Below, piece by piece: positions 27,668-35,956 of a stretch of DNA of 64,000 nucleotides. This DNA is from Planctomycetota bacterium. GTDB taxonomy: Bacteria > Planctomycetota > SZUA-567 > H5-PLA8. The DNA lies in the NCBI GenBank assembly GCA_027493525.1, contig JAOSKN010000002.1:2532279-2596278 (forward strand). Direction: 5' to 3'. The notes under the pieces were generated by a model. The model searched no databases, was not told where the DNA came from, and saw only the letters and a program-made list of their open reading frames with translations. The position numbers were made by a program, and so were the translations under genes. Every line of letters starts with the position of its first letter. The first letter of the stretch is position 1.

Positions 27668-29522
27668 ACCCACCATGCCGGCGGGCCTTGAATTCCTTTT
27701 CGGCCAATTCCTGTTCGCGCTCGGGTCGCGGCGGCACGCCCAGGGCCTTCAGGCCGCGCCGCAGCACCTCCTTGACCGGGGGCGCGGCGACGGTGCCGCC
27801 GTAGTAGCCGAGCTTCTTGTCGGGCTCGTTGACCGCGATCAGGCAGACCAGGCGCGGGTTTTCGACGGGGCCGAAGCCGCAGAAGCTGGCGATGTAGCGC
27901 TCGTGGCTGTAGCCGCCGGGTCCGGGAATCTGCGCCGTGCCGGTCTTGCCGCCGAGCTCGTACTCGGGACACCAGGCGGAGCGCGCGGTCCCCGTGAGCA
28001 CCGTCTCGTGCAGGATCTCGCGCATGTCCAGGCTGGTTCGCTCGGAGAGCACCCGGCGCACGGGCTCGGTGCGCAGTTCGAAAAGCGTCTCGCCGCGCGG
28101 GTTAACGATCCGCTGCACCACCTGCGGGCGCAGCAGCATCCCGCCGTTGACCATCGCGGCGTAGGCGCTGGCGAGCTGGATCGGCGTGACGGCGATCTCC
28201 TGGCCCATGGGCACCGAGAGCAGGCTGTCCTTCGTCCACTTGGCGCGCGGGCGGACGATGCCGCGCCCTTCCCCCGTCAGGTCGATGCGGGTCTTCTCGC
28301 CGAACCCGAAATGCGCCACGGCGTCGTAGACGCCGTCGATGCCCAGCAGCAGGCCCAGCTTGGCCGCCCCGATGTTGCTCGACTTGGTGATGATCTGTTC
28401 CAGGCTGAGCGTGCCGTAGGCGTGGGCGTCGTGGAGCGTGCGGTAACCGACCTTCCACGCGCCGTTCTGGCAGAAGAACGCGGTCCCGCGCGAGGCCAAC
28501 TTCAGTTCCAGCACCTGCGCCGCGATGAAGGTCTTGAAGGTGCTGCCCGGCTCGAAGCAGTCCGTCAGCACGCGGTTGCGGCGGTCGCCGTCCTTGGCCG
28601 CGCCCGGCCGGTTCGGGTCGTAGGTGGGGCGGCAGGCCAGCGCGACCAGCGCGCCGGTGCGGACGTCGAGGACCACGCCGATGCACGACTTGGGATGGTA
28701 AGTCATCGTCACGAGGTCCAGCTCGTCCTCGAGCACGTGCTGGATGCCCGGATGCAGGGTCAGTTCGACTTCCATTCCGGGGCGCGGGGCCTGGGCCTCG
28801 GGCGTGTAGGCGTGCTCCCCGCCGCGGGAGAGCGCGCGCCGCGCCGCGTCGCGCTCGTAGGCGCGGAACCCGGGGATCCCGCGCAGCAGGCCGTCGAGCG
28901 CCAGTTCGACGCCTTCCTTGCCGCCGTCCACGCCGGACCAGCCCAGGACGTGCGCGCACTCCGTGCCCAGCGGGTAGCGGCGGCGGAAGTCCTCCTCGAA
29001 GCCGAGCCCGCGCAGCCCGAGCGCCTGGATTTTTTCGGCCAGGTCGGGCTCCAGGTTCCGGGCGAGGTACACCACCCGCCGGTCCGGGCGGTCCATGCGC
29101 CGGGCGAGGCTTTCCGCGTCGGCTTCCAGGAGCGGGGCGAGCTGGGCGGCGGCCGCGGGCGCATCCTTCAGGATCTTCAGGTCGGCGAAGAGGATCTTGC
29201 GCGACTCGCAGAACACGAGCGTCTCGCCGCCGGCGCCTTTGATCGTCCCACGCGGGGCCGGGAGGCGTTCGGTCGCCGTCCGTTGCCGCTTCGCCTTGGC
29301 GGCCCAGGCCTCATGCTCCAGCACCTGGATCACGTACAGCCGGACCCCCAGCGCGGCGAAGAGCAGGCACAGGGGGACGAAGACCGCGCACTGGCGAAGC
29401 TTCACGGCGCGGTCCACCCCGCCCAGCGGGCCCCAGGCCGCCGAATGGCACGCGCCGGACGCGGCGCGAAGCACCGCGGTGCTCGCGGAGGGCAAGGGCG
29501 TGGCGGCATCCTGCTGGTCCAT
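27666..29522 (-). CDS. ftsI: Division-specific transpeptidase FtsI / PBP2-class penicillin-binding protein
   Basis: 618 residues. A ~40-residue cytoplasmic tail precedes one membrane helix (CAVFVPLCLLFAALGVRLYVIQVL). Next comes the class B PBP dimerisation domain (ERLPAPRGTIKGAGG), and then the transpeptidase domain with EPGSTFKTF (SxxK), KSSNIG (SxN) and GGKTGTAQ (KTG). All catalytic residues are present. It cross-links septal peptidoglycan in the periplasm. Position after ftsL and before murE supports the division role. No PASTA domain. Confidence 0.95.
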   Translation of the reverse strand: MDQQDAATPLPSASTAVLRAASGACHSAAWGPLGGVDRAVKLRQCAVFVPLCLLFAALGVRLYVIQVLEHEAWAAKAKRQRTATERLPAPRGTIKGAGGETLVFCESRKILFADLKILKDAPAAAAQLAPLLEADAESLARRMDRPDRRVVYLARNLEPDLAEKIQALGLRGLGFEEDFRRRYPLGTECAHVLGWSGVDGGKEGVELALDGLLRGIPGFRAYERDAARRALSRGGEHAYTPEAQAPRPGMEVELTLHPGIQHVLEDELDLVTMTYHPKSCIGVVLDVRTGALVALACRPTYDPNRPGAAKDGDRRNRVLTDCFEPGSTFKTFIAAQVLELKLASRGTAFFCQNGAWKVGYRTLHDAHAYGTLSLEQIITKSSNIGAAKLGLLLGIDGVYDAVAHFGFGEKTRIDLTGEGRGIVRPRAKWTKDSLLSVPMGQEIAVTPIQLASAYAAMVNGGMLLRPQVVQRIVNPRGETLFELRTEPVRRVLSERTSLDMREILHETVLTGTARSAWCPEYELGGKTGTAQIPGPGGYSHERYIASFCGFGPVENPRLVCLIAVNEPDKKLGYYGGTVAAPPVKEVLRRGLKALGVPPRPEREQELAEKEFKARRHGG

Positions 29523-29555
29523 GCGCGCGTCCAGACTGGGTAGGCCCCGCGGCGC

Positions 29556-29837
29556 TCAGCGCCCGGCCGGCGCGGCGCGGGGGGCGTACGCCTCCAGGTC
29601 GGAGGTCGGTTTCACGGCCAGGCCCAACTGCCCGGCCCGTTCCATGACTTGATCGGGGGTTTGCAGGGCCAGCAGGCGCGTCCGCTCCTCGCGGATGGCC
29701 TTGCGGACCCGGCGCAGGTTCGCTTCCATTTCAGCCACGCGGTAGCCGAGTTCGGTCTGGCGCTGGCTGTCGCGGACGGTCAGCAGGCCCGCGCAGGCCA
29801 GTGCGCCCACGACCAGCAGATGCCTTCCGCTCACCAT
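29556..29837 (-). CDS. ftsL: FtsL-like division protein
   Basis: 93 residues: short N-terminus, one hydrophobic helix (LLVVGALACAGLLTV), then a charged coiled-coil (TELGYRVAEMEANLRRVRKAI) and a tail with the LGL-x-x-P element seen after FtsL coiled coils (QLGLAVKPT). Size, topology and position between rsmH and ftsI are those of FtsL, which joins FtsB and FtsQ to activate FtsWI. Sequence conservation in this family is weak, so the call rests mainly on topology and context. Confidence 0.85.
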   Translation of the reverse strand: MVSGRHLLVVGALACAGLLTVRDSQRQTELGYRVAEMEANLRRVRKAIREERTRLLALQTPDQVMERAGQLGLAVKPTSDLEAYAPRAAPAGR

Positions 29838-29856
29838 GCTCGGAACCTCGCCGCGT

Positions 29857-30792
29857 TCAGGCCTCGTCCCGGCGCCGCAGCGCCCTCAGCTTCGCGCTCC
29901 GGCTGCGGGGATTGGCCTGGCTTTCGTCCGCTTCCGGCCGGACGACGGATTTCGTCAGTACCTGGAATCGTCCAGTTCCCTTGGCGCGCTTAAAGGCTTG
30001 TTTGACAAGACGATCCTCGCCGGAATGGAAGGCGATCGCGCAGAGCGTCCCGCCGGGCGCCAGGGTCTCGGGGGCGGCCTCCAGGAAGGCCTCCAAAGCC
30101 CCTAATTCGTCGTTCACGGCCATGCGCAGGGCCTGGAAGGTCCGGGTCGCGGGGTGGATGCGCTGGTGGCCCCGGACCTTGAGCGCGCGCCGCACGAGCC
30201 GCTCCAGGTCGCCCGTCGTCCGGACCGGCTCGTTGCGCCGGCGGGCCTCGACGAGCCAGCGCGCGAGCTTCCGCGACTGCCGTTCCCCGCCCAGGTGGAA
30301 GAGCGCGTCCGCCAGCTCGGCCTCGCCAGCCTCGGCGAGGTACTCGGCCGCCGAGCGGGGCAGGGTGGGGTCCAGGCGCAGGTCCAGCGGGGCGTCGTGG
30401 CGGAAGCTGAAGCCGCGCCCGGGATCGTCGAGCTGCATCGAGGAGACGCCCAGGTCGGCGAGAATCCCGCGCGGCGCGGCCGCCGGCGCCAGCCCGGCCA
30501 GCACGGCGGGCAACTCGCGAAAATTCGCCTGCCGCAGCTCCAGGGTCACGTTCTTGGCCTGGGCGCGGGGCTCCAGCCGCGCGCGCGCCAGCTCCAGCGC
30601 GGTGGGATCGACGTCGAGTCCCAGCAGCCGCCCGCCGGGGCCGAGGGCTTCCAGCATCAGCGCCGCGTGCCCGCCGGCGCCCAGCGTGGCGTCCACGGCC
30701 AGGTCGCCCGGGCGCAGGCGCAGCAGCTCAAGCGTCTCGCGGGGCAGGACGGAGACGTGCGGCGGAAGATCGGGGGACGGTTCGGAACTCAT
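29857..30792 (-). CDS. rsmH: 16S rRNA (cytosine-N4)-methyltransferase RsmH (MraW)
   Basis: 311 residues from ATG 30792. RsmH motifs in order: HVSVLPRETLELL, VDATLGAGGHAALML (SAM), GLDVDPTAL, ILADLGVSSMQLDDPGRGFSFRHDAPLDLRLD, and C-terminal RTFQALRMAVNDELGALE with CAIAFHSGEDRLVKQAFK. It methylates N4 of C1402 in 16S rRNA. It overlaps no neighbour. The messenger leader has a hairpin that covers the ribosome-binding site. Confidence 0.97.
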   Translation of the reverse strand: MSSEPSPDLPPHVSVLPRETLELLRLRPGDLAVDATLGAGGHAALMLEALGPGGRLLGLDVDPTALELARARLEPRAQAKNVTLELRQANFRELPAVLAGLAPAAAPRGILADLGVSSMQLDDPGRGFSFRHDAPLDLRLDPTLPRSAAEYLAEAGEAELADALFHLGGERQSRKLARWLVEARRRNEPVRTTGDLERLVRRALKVRGHQRIHPATRTFQALRMAVNDELGALEAFLEAAPETLAPGGTLCAIAFHSGEDRLVKQAFKRAKGTGRFQVLTKSVVRPEADESQANPRSRSAKLRALRRRDEA

Positions 30793-30798
30793 GGCGCG

Positions 30799-30822
30799 GC
30801 CCTCTCCCATCCGGGAGAGGGC
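30799..30822 (-). promoter_or_regulatory. Hairpin covering the rsmH ribosome-binding site
   Basis: On the mRNA strand a perfect 10-bp stem (GCCCTCTCCC / GGGAGAGGGC) with a 4-nt loop ends 6 nt before the rsmH start codon. The only purine-rich Shine-Dalgarno candidate, GGGAGAGGG, is the 3' arm. The stem could limit rsmH translation or act as a weak processing or attenuation site. Confidence 0.5.
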
Positions 30823-30848
30823 GGGGGAAGGACGGCAGCCGGCAACGG

Positions 30849-31103
30849 CTAAACGCCGGCGACGGCGGCGCGGCCGGCGCTGGCGGCGCGGAGGCCGCCG
30901 CGCGGGCGCACGCCCGAAATGCGCAGCAGGCTCTGCATGTAGGGCGAGAGTTCCACCGAGCCATAGGCCTGCCCGAGGCTGCGCACTTCGTCGCAGCGGC
31001 GGACGAGCAGTTCGGCGTCGGCGCGCAGGTCCTCGGGCAGCGGCGCGTCCGCGCCACGCGTCTCGAGGTGCCCGCGGATCCGATCGATGCTGGACGTACC
31101 CAT
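30849..31103 (-). CDS. Small protein of unknown function between mraZ and rsmH
   Basis: 84 residues from ATG 31103 with GAGGGGAAG upstream; the longer in-frame extension would overlap mraZ. N-terminal half acidic and helical (DRIRGHLETRG, LPEDLRADAELLVRRCDEVRSL), then SVELSPYMQSLLRISGV and an Arg/Ala-rich tail. There is no membrane helix. I do not recognise a family. Its place inside the division cluster suggests a cell-wall or division accessory role, which is inference only. Confidence 0.6.
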   Translation of the reverse strand: MGTSSIDRIRGHLETRGADAPLPEDLRADAELLVRRCDEVRSLGQAYGSVELSPYMQSLLRISGVRPRGGLRAASAGRAAVAGV

Positions 31104-31141
31104 GACTTCCCCTCCATGCCGGCGCGGGGCGCCGGTCCAGG

Positions 31142-31660
31142 TTACAGGTTCAGGATGCCCGTGATCTTGGCGGCGCTGGCGGCGATCGTCTCGCGCTCCC
31201 GCGTCTCGTGGTCCCGGCGCGCCTCGGCCGGCCAGACTTCGATGCGGTTGAAGGCGCCGCAGAAGGCGACCTCCTCGCGCAGGCCCAACTGGTCCACCCA
31301 ATGCGGCGGCAGGACGATGCGCCCCTGCTTGTCCGGCTCGACCGGCTCGGCATGCCCGGAGAGGTGCGCGATCAGCGCCGCGCGCACTTCTTCCGTCAGG
31401 TCTTCGCGCCGGCGAATCCCGTCGAGGATCTGGTCCAACTGGGTCTGCGTGTACATCCGCAGGAAGCCTTCCTCGTTCCAGCGCACCAGCAGGATCTGGC
31501 CCTCGTCGGCTTCCAGGATGACTTTCATCAGGTGGCGCGGAATCGCGACCTGGTTCCGGCCCGAAACCTTATGGAAGGCCGTGCCGAAGAACGTCGCCCG
31601 GCGCGGGGCGCCGTTGGGGCGGTCGTTCGTGGGGACGGGGCCGGTTTCAGACACGTTCAT
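31142..31660 (-). CDS. mraZ: Transcriptional regulator MraZ
   Basis: 172 residues with two AbrB/SpoVT-like half domains: FFGTAFHKVSGRNQVAIPRHL near residue 25 and EPVEPDKQGRIVLPPHWVDQLGL near 108. Both repeats carry the DxxGR-type turn, the first as SGRNQV. MraZ binds upstream of the mra operon and represses it. It is the first gene of the division cluster here. I looked for spaced TGGG repeats upstream and did not find a convincing set. The N-terminus is ~20 residues longer than usual. Confidence 0.93.
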   Translation of the reverse strand: MNVSETGPVPTNDRPNGAPRRATFFGTAFHKVSGRNQVAIPRHLMKVILEADEGQILLVRWNEEGFLRMYTQTQLDQILDGIRRREDLTEEVRAALIAHLSGHAEPVEPDKQGRIVLPPHWVDQLGLREEVAFCGAFNRIEVWPAEARRDHETRERETIAASAAKITGILNL

Positions 31661-32050
31661 TCGCTCTCGTGCTATTAGCCTCTAATTTTCACTACTTTGG
31701 ACGCGAGGAAAGATACCTGTCACTGCAAAGCCCGTCAAGACTTTATCCTCTTGAAAGACAACGGGTTCTGGGTGCAGGCCTATTAGGCGTATATGGAAAC
31801 GGTATCGGGCACCATATCTGGTGCTTCTTGAGTCGCCTGAATTTTGAGGAGTTCACCTTCCATCGGCAGCTTGCACGTGTGCCTTGAGGAGAATTCTCGG
31901 CTCACGGGGCGGCCCGCCTCGGACGGGCACGGCTTCGTAGGTCCGGGTGAGCAGCATTTCGAGGGCAAGGTCTTGCATTCGCGGCGGGGCTATCTACGCT
32001 CTGCGTAAGAGTCCTCTTACGTTTTGCGTATGCGATCGAAGGATGCCGCC
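31661..32050. other. Gene-free, relatively AT-rich leader region of the division cluster
   Basis: 390 bp between divergent genes, with lower GC than the surroundings. It must hold the promoter of the mraZ-murE run. Imperfect inverted pairs are present (for example GGCACCATATCTGGTGC near 31808), but no promoter or operator can be assigned with confidence. No gene is seen. Confidence 0.5.
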
Positions 32051-32410
32051 ATGCTGCTCTTCAGAATTCCCAGGCCTTCCGTTTCCGAGTGGGATGCCAC
32101 GATCCGCAGCCCGCAACGGACCCCGCGGGGGACGCCGTTCGTGCTGGAGCTGACGTTGAAGGGCGGCCTCGCCGCGCACTTCGGCGCGCCGCCGCGGGAT
32201 GGAACCCCGGGCATCCGCCCCGTGCGGCTGAAACCCACCGGGCGGCGCGACCGGCTCCGTGCGGAGATTGGGCTCGAGGACGTGGAGGCGGGCCGCGCTT
32301 CGGATGCCGGCGGCGACCTTGTGCTTCCCGTGGACATGGACGCCGAGGGCCTCGAGGAACTGCTGCGCTGGCAGGATCGCGCGCGCGCGCTCACGCGCGG
32401 GCAGGGCTGA
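32051..32410 (+). CDS. Small protein of unknown function
   Basis: 119 residues from ATG 32051 (MLLFRIPRPSVSEWDATIRSPQ); a TTG start 27 nt earlier is also possible. It has short beta-like segments (LELTLKGGLAAHFG, RPVRLKPTGRRDRLRAEIGLE) and an acidic linker before a C-terminal helix. There is no signal peptide, metal site or known motif. It ends 6 nt before the convergent M28 peptidase gene. The reading frame is supported by codon pattern only. Confidence 0.45.
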   Translation: MLLFRIPRPSVSEWDATIRSPQRTPRGTPFVLELTLKGGLAAHFGAPPRDGTPGIRPVRLKPTGRRDRLRAEIGLEDVEAGRASDAGGDLVLPVDMDAEGLEELLRWQDRARALTRGQG

Positions 32411-32416
32411 ACCCAC

Positions 32417-33739
32417 TTACGCTTCCAGGTCGAAGAGTTCGCGCGCCATGCGCCGGATCGTGGCGCGCTGGGCGGGGAGCATGCCGCGCTCGAAGGGCAG
32501 CTTCGGCGCGCTGGCGGCGTCGTTGAGCAGCCCGGCGGCGGCGTTGGCGACGGTGCACAGCGCGGCGGGGCTGACGGTCTCCAGCGTGTCGTGCGGCCCG
32601 TGGTGCTGCCAGCGCCCGCCGGGGAAGTTGCTCCGCCCGAACCAGAGCGACGGCACCCCGAAGACCGTGAAGGGGAAATGGTCGGCAAAGGGCGTCACCG
32701 CGTGGCTGATCCGCGCCGGCGAGCCGCCCCGGAGCATGCCCTCCACGGCCCAGCGCTCGAAGCGCGGCGAGCCGGCCACCAGCATCTCGGAGTGCCCCAG
32801 CGACGACGCGAGCGAGTCGAAGTTGAGCATCAGCGCGTGCCGGCGCATCTCGGCGCGGTGCGCCTCCGCGTACCACTTGGAGCCCACGGAGAGCTGCTCC
32901 TCGGCGCCGAAGGCGATGAAGCGGATCGAGCGGCGGAAGGGTTTGCGCAGCGCCTGCTTCGCGAAGGCCTCGGCCAGCGCCAGGACCGTCACCGTTCCGC
33001 TGGCGTTGTCGTCGGCGCCGGGGTTGCCGAGCTGCGTATCGTAGTGGCAGCCCAGGGCGAGCAGCCCCGCGTTGGGGTCGCTGCCGGGCAGGTCGCCGAC
33101 CACGTTGTACGAGGTCGCGTCGGCCAGCTCGGACTTGATGCAGGCGCGCACGCGGTTGACGCCGCGCGTGCGCCAGTCGTACGCTTCCAGGTACGGCACG
33201 CCGGCCGTGGGCAGCGCGCCGAAGCGGCGTTTCCACTCGGGGATCATCCCGTCGGCCTTGGCCCACTCCACCGGGAAGCGGTCGTCCACCCACAGGACCA
33301 CGTCGGCGGCGCTCGCCACCAGGCGCCGGTAAAAGTCCGTGTCGCTCGAGAGCGGGCCGAAGGCCAGCAGGGCCTTGCCCTTCAGCGCGCCCCGGCGCAG
33401 CGCGGCCTTCTGTTCGGGGAACTCCATCCAGACCAGCTCGCGTTCGACCGGCCGCCCGGCAGGGCGGGTCGAAGGGCTGCCGACAAGGACCGAGGCGTCG
33501 ACCTTGCGCCAGCGCTTCCCGACGCGGACTTCCACCCGCGCCTCGGCCTCCACCAGCGTGCGGCAGGGGAATGCCTCCAGCCGCGATTCGGCCAGCCCCG
33601 CGCGCTGGAAGCGTTCGAGGATGTAGAGCGCGCTCTCGTATTCGTTCTTGCTTCCCGCGCGGCGTTCCCCGATGGTTTTGCAGAGCACCTTCCAGTGCGG
33701 TTTCACGTCCGAGGGGCGAATCCGGGGCACGCGGGCCAT
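32417..33739 (-). CDS. M28-family metallopeptidase (aminopeptidase-like)
   Basis: 440 residues from ATG 33739 with GAGGAGCC upstream; an earlier in-frame ATG adds an Arg-rich leader. Two-zinc M28 ligands are in order: GCHYDTQ (His), GADDNASGT (bridging Asp), FGAEEQ (catalytic Glu-Glu), LNFDSLA (Asp) and HHGPHDTLE (His). A protease-associated insert lies at ~100-200. No signal peptide is evident, which is less usual for the family. It probably removes N-terminal residues from peptides; a glutaminyl-cyclase-like role is less likely. Confidence 0.87.
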   Translation of the reverse strand: MARVPRIRPSDVKPHWKVLCKTIGERRAGSKNEYESALYILERFQRAGLAESRLEAFPCRTLVEAEARVEVRVGKRWRKVDASVLVGSPSTRPAGRPVERELVWMEFPEQKAALRRGALKGKALLAFGPLSSDTDFYRRLVASAADVVLWVDDRFPVEWAKADGMIPEWKRRFGALPTAGVPYLEAYDWRTRGVNRVRACIKSELADATSYNVVGDLPGSDPNAGLLALGCHYDTQLGNPGADDNASGTVTVLALAEAFAKQALRKPFRRSIRFIAFGAEEQLSVGSKWYAEAHRAEMRRHALMLNFDSLASSLGHSEMLVAGSPRFERWAVEGMLRGGSPARISHAVTPFADHFPFTVFGVPSLWFGRSNFPGGRWQHHGPHDTLETVSPAALCTVANAAAGLLNDAASAPKLPFERGMLPAQRATIRRMARELFDLEA

Positions 33740-33866
33740 GAAGGGCTCCTCGGGGCCGGTCCGTCGCGCGGAGCGCCTGCGGCGGGTCGGGGGCATGCGC
33801 GTTTGAGCTTCTACCGGAGTCTAACCGGATTATAAAGAAACCGAAAAGACGGAAAAGGAGCGTGAC

Positions 33867-34739
33867 ATGGCCCGGCATCCTCGTGCAAGCGCCAAGGCGA
33901 TCAAGTCCATCTACCTGATGACCGACCTCGAAGGCTGCGCCGGCGTCGACGACTGGGATCCGCGGCACCACGAGTACGTCAACACGGCGCGCTACATCTA
34001 CGAGCGCTCCGAGATGCAGCGGCTCCTGACCGGCGAGGTCAACGCCTGCGTCGAAGGCTGCCTGGACGCGGGCGTCGAGACGGTCATCGTCAACGACGCC
34101 CACGGCGCGGGGCGCACGATCCTGATCGAGGAACTCCATCCCCGCGCGCTCCTGGTGAAGGGCAAGCAGCGGCCCAGATGGTGGATCGGCCTCGAACGTT
34201 GCGACGCGATCTTCCACGTCGGGATGCACGCGATCTCCGACACGCCCGCCGGGACGCTCTGCCATACCATGAGCAAAGGCGTGAAGGATTACCGCATCAA
34301 CGGGCGGGCGGTCAGCGAGTTCGACCTGGCCATCCTCATCGCGGGGGAGCTCGGCCTTCCCGCGCCGTTCCTCTCCGGCGAGCGCAACGCCTGCCGGCAG
34401 GCGCGCCGCTTCGTGCCCGGGATCGTGACCGTGGAGACGAAGGAGGGGCTCTCCATCGAGAGCGCGATCCACCGCTCGCCCATCGCCGTCCGCGCCGAGA
34501 TCCGCGAACGCTCCGCGGCGGCCATCGAAAAAGCCCGCCAGGGCAAGGTCAAACCCGTGCGCGCGAAGAGCCCCTGTACCCTCGAGATCGAGATGCGCGA
34601 GCCGCACTACAAACCAGAGCAGGCCGCGCCATGGAAGACCTTCGTCAACTCGCGGACCATGCGCTGGCATGCGCCGGACATCATCACCCTCCTGAACTTC
34701 GCGTTTTACAATCAGTCCCCCCGCAAGGCCTGGCGCTGA
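33867..34739 (+). CDS. M55-family D-aminopeptidase (DppA-like)
   Basis: 290 residues, RBS AAAAGGAGC. Family motifs: YLMTDLEGCAGV (the Asp-x-Glu-Gly metal site), VIVNDAHGAGRTIL, IFHVGMHAIS (zinc His), and GELGLPAPFLSGERNA. DppA is a self-compartmentalising zinc enzyme that releases D-amino acids from short peptides. A role in recycling D-Ala-containing wall peptides is inferred. It is 290 aa against ~275 for B. subtilis DppA, with a basic N-terminal extension. Confidence 0.85.
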   Translation: MARHPRASAKAIKSIYLMTDLEGCAGVDDWDPRHHEYVNTARYIYERSEMQRLLTGEVNACVEGCLDAGVETVIVNDAHGAGRTILIEELHPRALLVKGKQRPRWWIGLERCDAIFHVGMHAISDTPAGTLCHTMSKGVKDYRINGRAVSEFDLAILIAGELGLPAPFLSGERNACRQARRFVPGIVTVETKEGLSIESAIHRSPIAVRAEIRERSAAAIEKARQGKVKPVRAKSPCTLEIEMREPHYKPEQAAPWKTFVNSRTMRWHAPDIITLLNFAFYNQSPRKAWR

Positions 34740-34915
34740 ATGGCGGCAAGTTCTTGCCCGTCAAGCGGATGAAGATGTGAGCGAAAACCGCGCAAGGTCG
34801 CCGGCCGAACTCCATTTACATGGTGTATGCGATATAGGTTGTCTATAACTCTCGGGTTGATTTAGGTGGGTGTTCGGTTTTGTTCTGTGGCAGGTCAAAC
34901 TCAAAGGAGCAGAGC

Positions 34916-35767
34916 ATGGCTAGGGTGTTAGATTTGAGGCGATCCCTGATTCTGGGCTTCCTGGCGGCGGTGGCATGCGCGACGAGCCAGGCCGGAGCGT
35001 ACCAGGCCGAGCAGGTCGCATACGATTGGCCCGCCGCGATGAAGGCCGTGGCGCAGAAGTTCAAGGGCACGCCTGGGGTCTACCTGCATCTGGGCGATTC
35101 GATCTCGTACGCCAATCCCTATTCGCAGTACGCGCGGAACGGGCAGGGACATAGCGCCGAGGAGAAGGCGTTCCTCAAGTGGTCGCATTGCAACGACCGG
35201 AACGACACCGACGGCTGGTTCCTCACCTCCAACGACGTCCAGAACGGGCGCAGCCACACGGCCGCGAGCGGCGTGCGCGCCGACGAGTACCTCCAGGGCG
35301 GCAAGCACGGCCTGCCGTCGCTGGCCGATATCGTCAAGAAGTACAACCCGCAGATGGCGCTGGTGATGCTCGGCACGAACGACCTCTCGGCGGGCCGCCC
35401 GGTGGCCGCGTACATCGCCGACATGGAGAAGCTCGTCGACGCGCTGCTGGCCAACGGGACGGTGCCGCTCCTCTCGACGCTCCCGCCGCACCTCAAGAAG
35501 ATGGAAGCCTGCGACCAGTACAACGCGGCCCTGAAGGCGCTGGCGGAGAAGAAGAAGCTGCCGCTGGTGGACCTCAACGCCGAGATGCGCGCGCGGGCCG
35601 GCGAGGCGTACACCAAGGGCTACATGGCCGACGACGGCGTGCACCTTAGCCCCGCCAGTTCCAACGGCCCCGCGAGCGAGGAGAACCTCAAGCAGTGCGG
35701 CTACCTCCTGCGCGGCTACCTCGCGGTGCAGAAGGGCATGGAAGTGAAGGCCAAGGTCCTCGACTAG
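34916..35767 (+). CDS. Secreted SGNH/GDSL-family hydrolase
   Basis: 283 residues from ATG 34916 with AAAGGAGC upstream, which gives a signal peptide (SLILGFLAAVACATSQAGA). SGNH blocks: LHLGDSISYANP (Ser nucleophile), MLGTNDLSAGRP (Asn) and DDGVHLSPASS (Asp/His). It likely deacetylates or hydrolyses esters on polysaccharides in the periplasm or outside the cell. Its TAG stop is shared with the left end of a TA-flanked inverted-repeat element. Confidence 0.88.
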   Translation: MARVLDLRRSLILGFLAAVACATSQAGAYQAEQVAYDWPAAMKAVAQKFKGTPGVYLHLGDSISYANPYSQYARNGQGHSAEEKAFLKWSHCNDRNDTDGWFLTSNDVQNGRSHTAASGVRADEYLQGGKHGLPSLADIVKKYNPQMALVMLGTNDLSAGRPVAAYIADMEKLVDALLANGTVPLLSTLPPHLKKMEACDQYNAALKALAEKKKLPLVDLNAEMRARAGEAYTKGYMADDGVHLSPASSNGPASEENLKQCGYLLRGYLAVQKGMEVKAKVLD

Positions 35768-35928
35768 TGCTCCTTGACTCTTGGTCTTGTGTGTTGCGGA
35801 GAGGAGTTTTGGCCGTGATCAAGGCGCGCGAAGAATCACCGTATCAAGAAGATACGCTGCTCGGAGCGCAACGCAGAGCACGGCCAAAAGAACCGACGCA
35901 ACACACAAGAATAAGAGGCAAGGGGCAC
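35767..35928. mobile_element. 162-bp MITE-like element with TA target duplication
   Basis: Ends GTGCTCCTTG and CAAGGGGCAC are inverted copies. The arms match for 28 of the first 32 bases and again over TTTTGGCCGTG, with a short central hairpin CGTATC-aagaa-GATACG. TA flanks both sides (35765-35766, 35929-35930), the target duplication of IS630/Tc1-mariner transposons. There is no coding capacity, so any movement would need a transposase elsewhere in the genome. The insertion leaves the upstream stop codon as TAG either way. Confidence 0.75.
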
Positions 35929-35956
35929 TAGAGCCGGTCCGGCGGGAACCCGCGTG

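Noticed and set aside
25878-29543. Very long plus-strand open frame (1221 codons) opposite the division cluster
   Set aside because: It is antisense to murE, ftsI and the permease gene, which have clear motifs; high GC makes long antisense frames common.
31661-31780. MraZ operator repeats upstream of mraZ
   Set aside because: No convincing set of spaced TGGG repeats on the coding strand.
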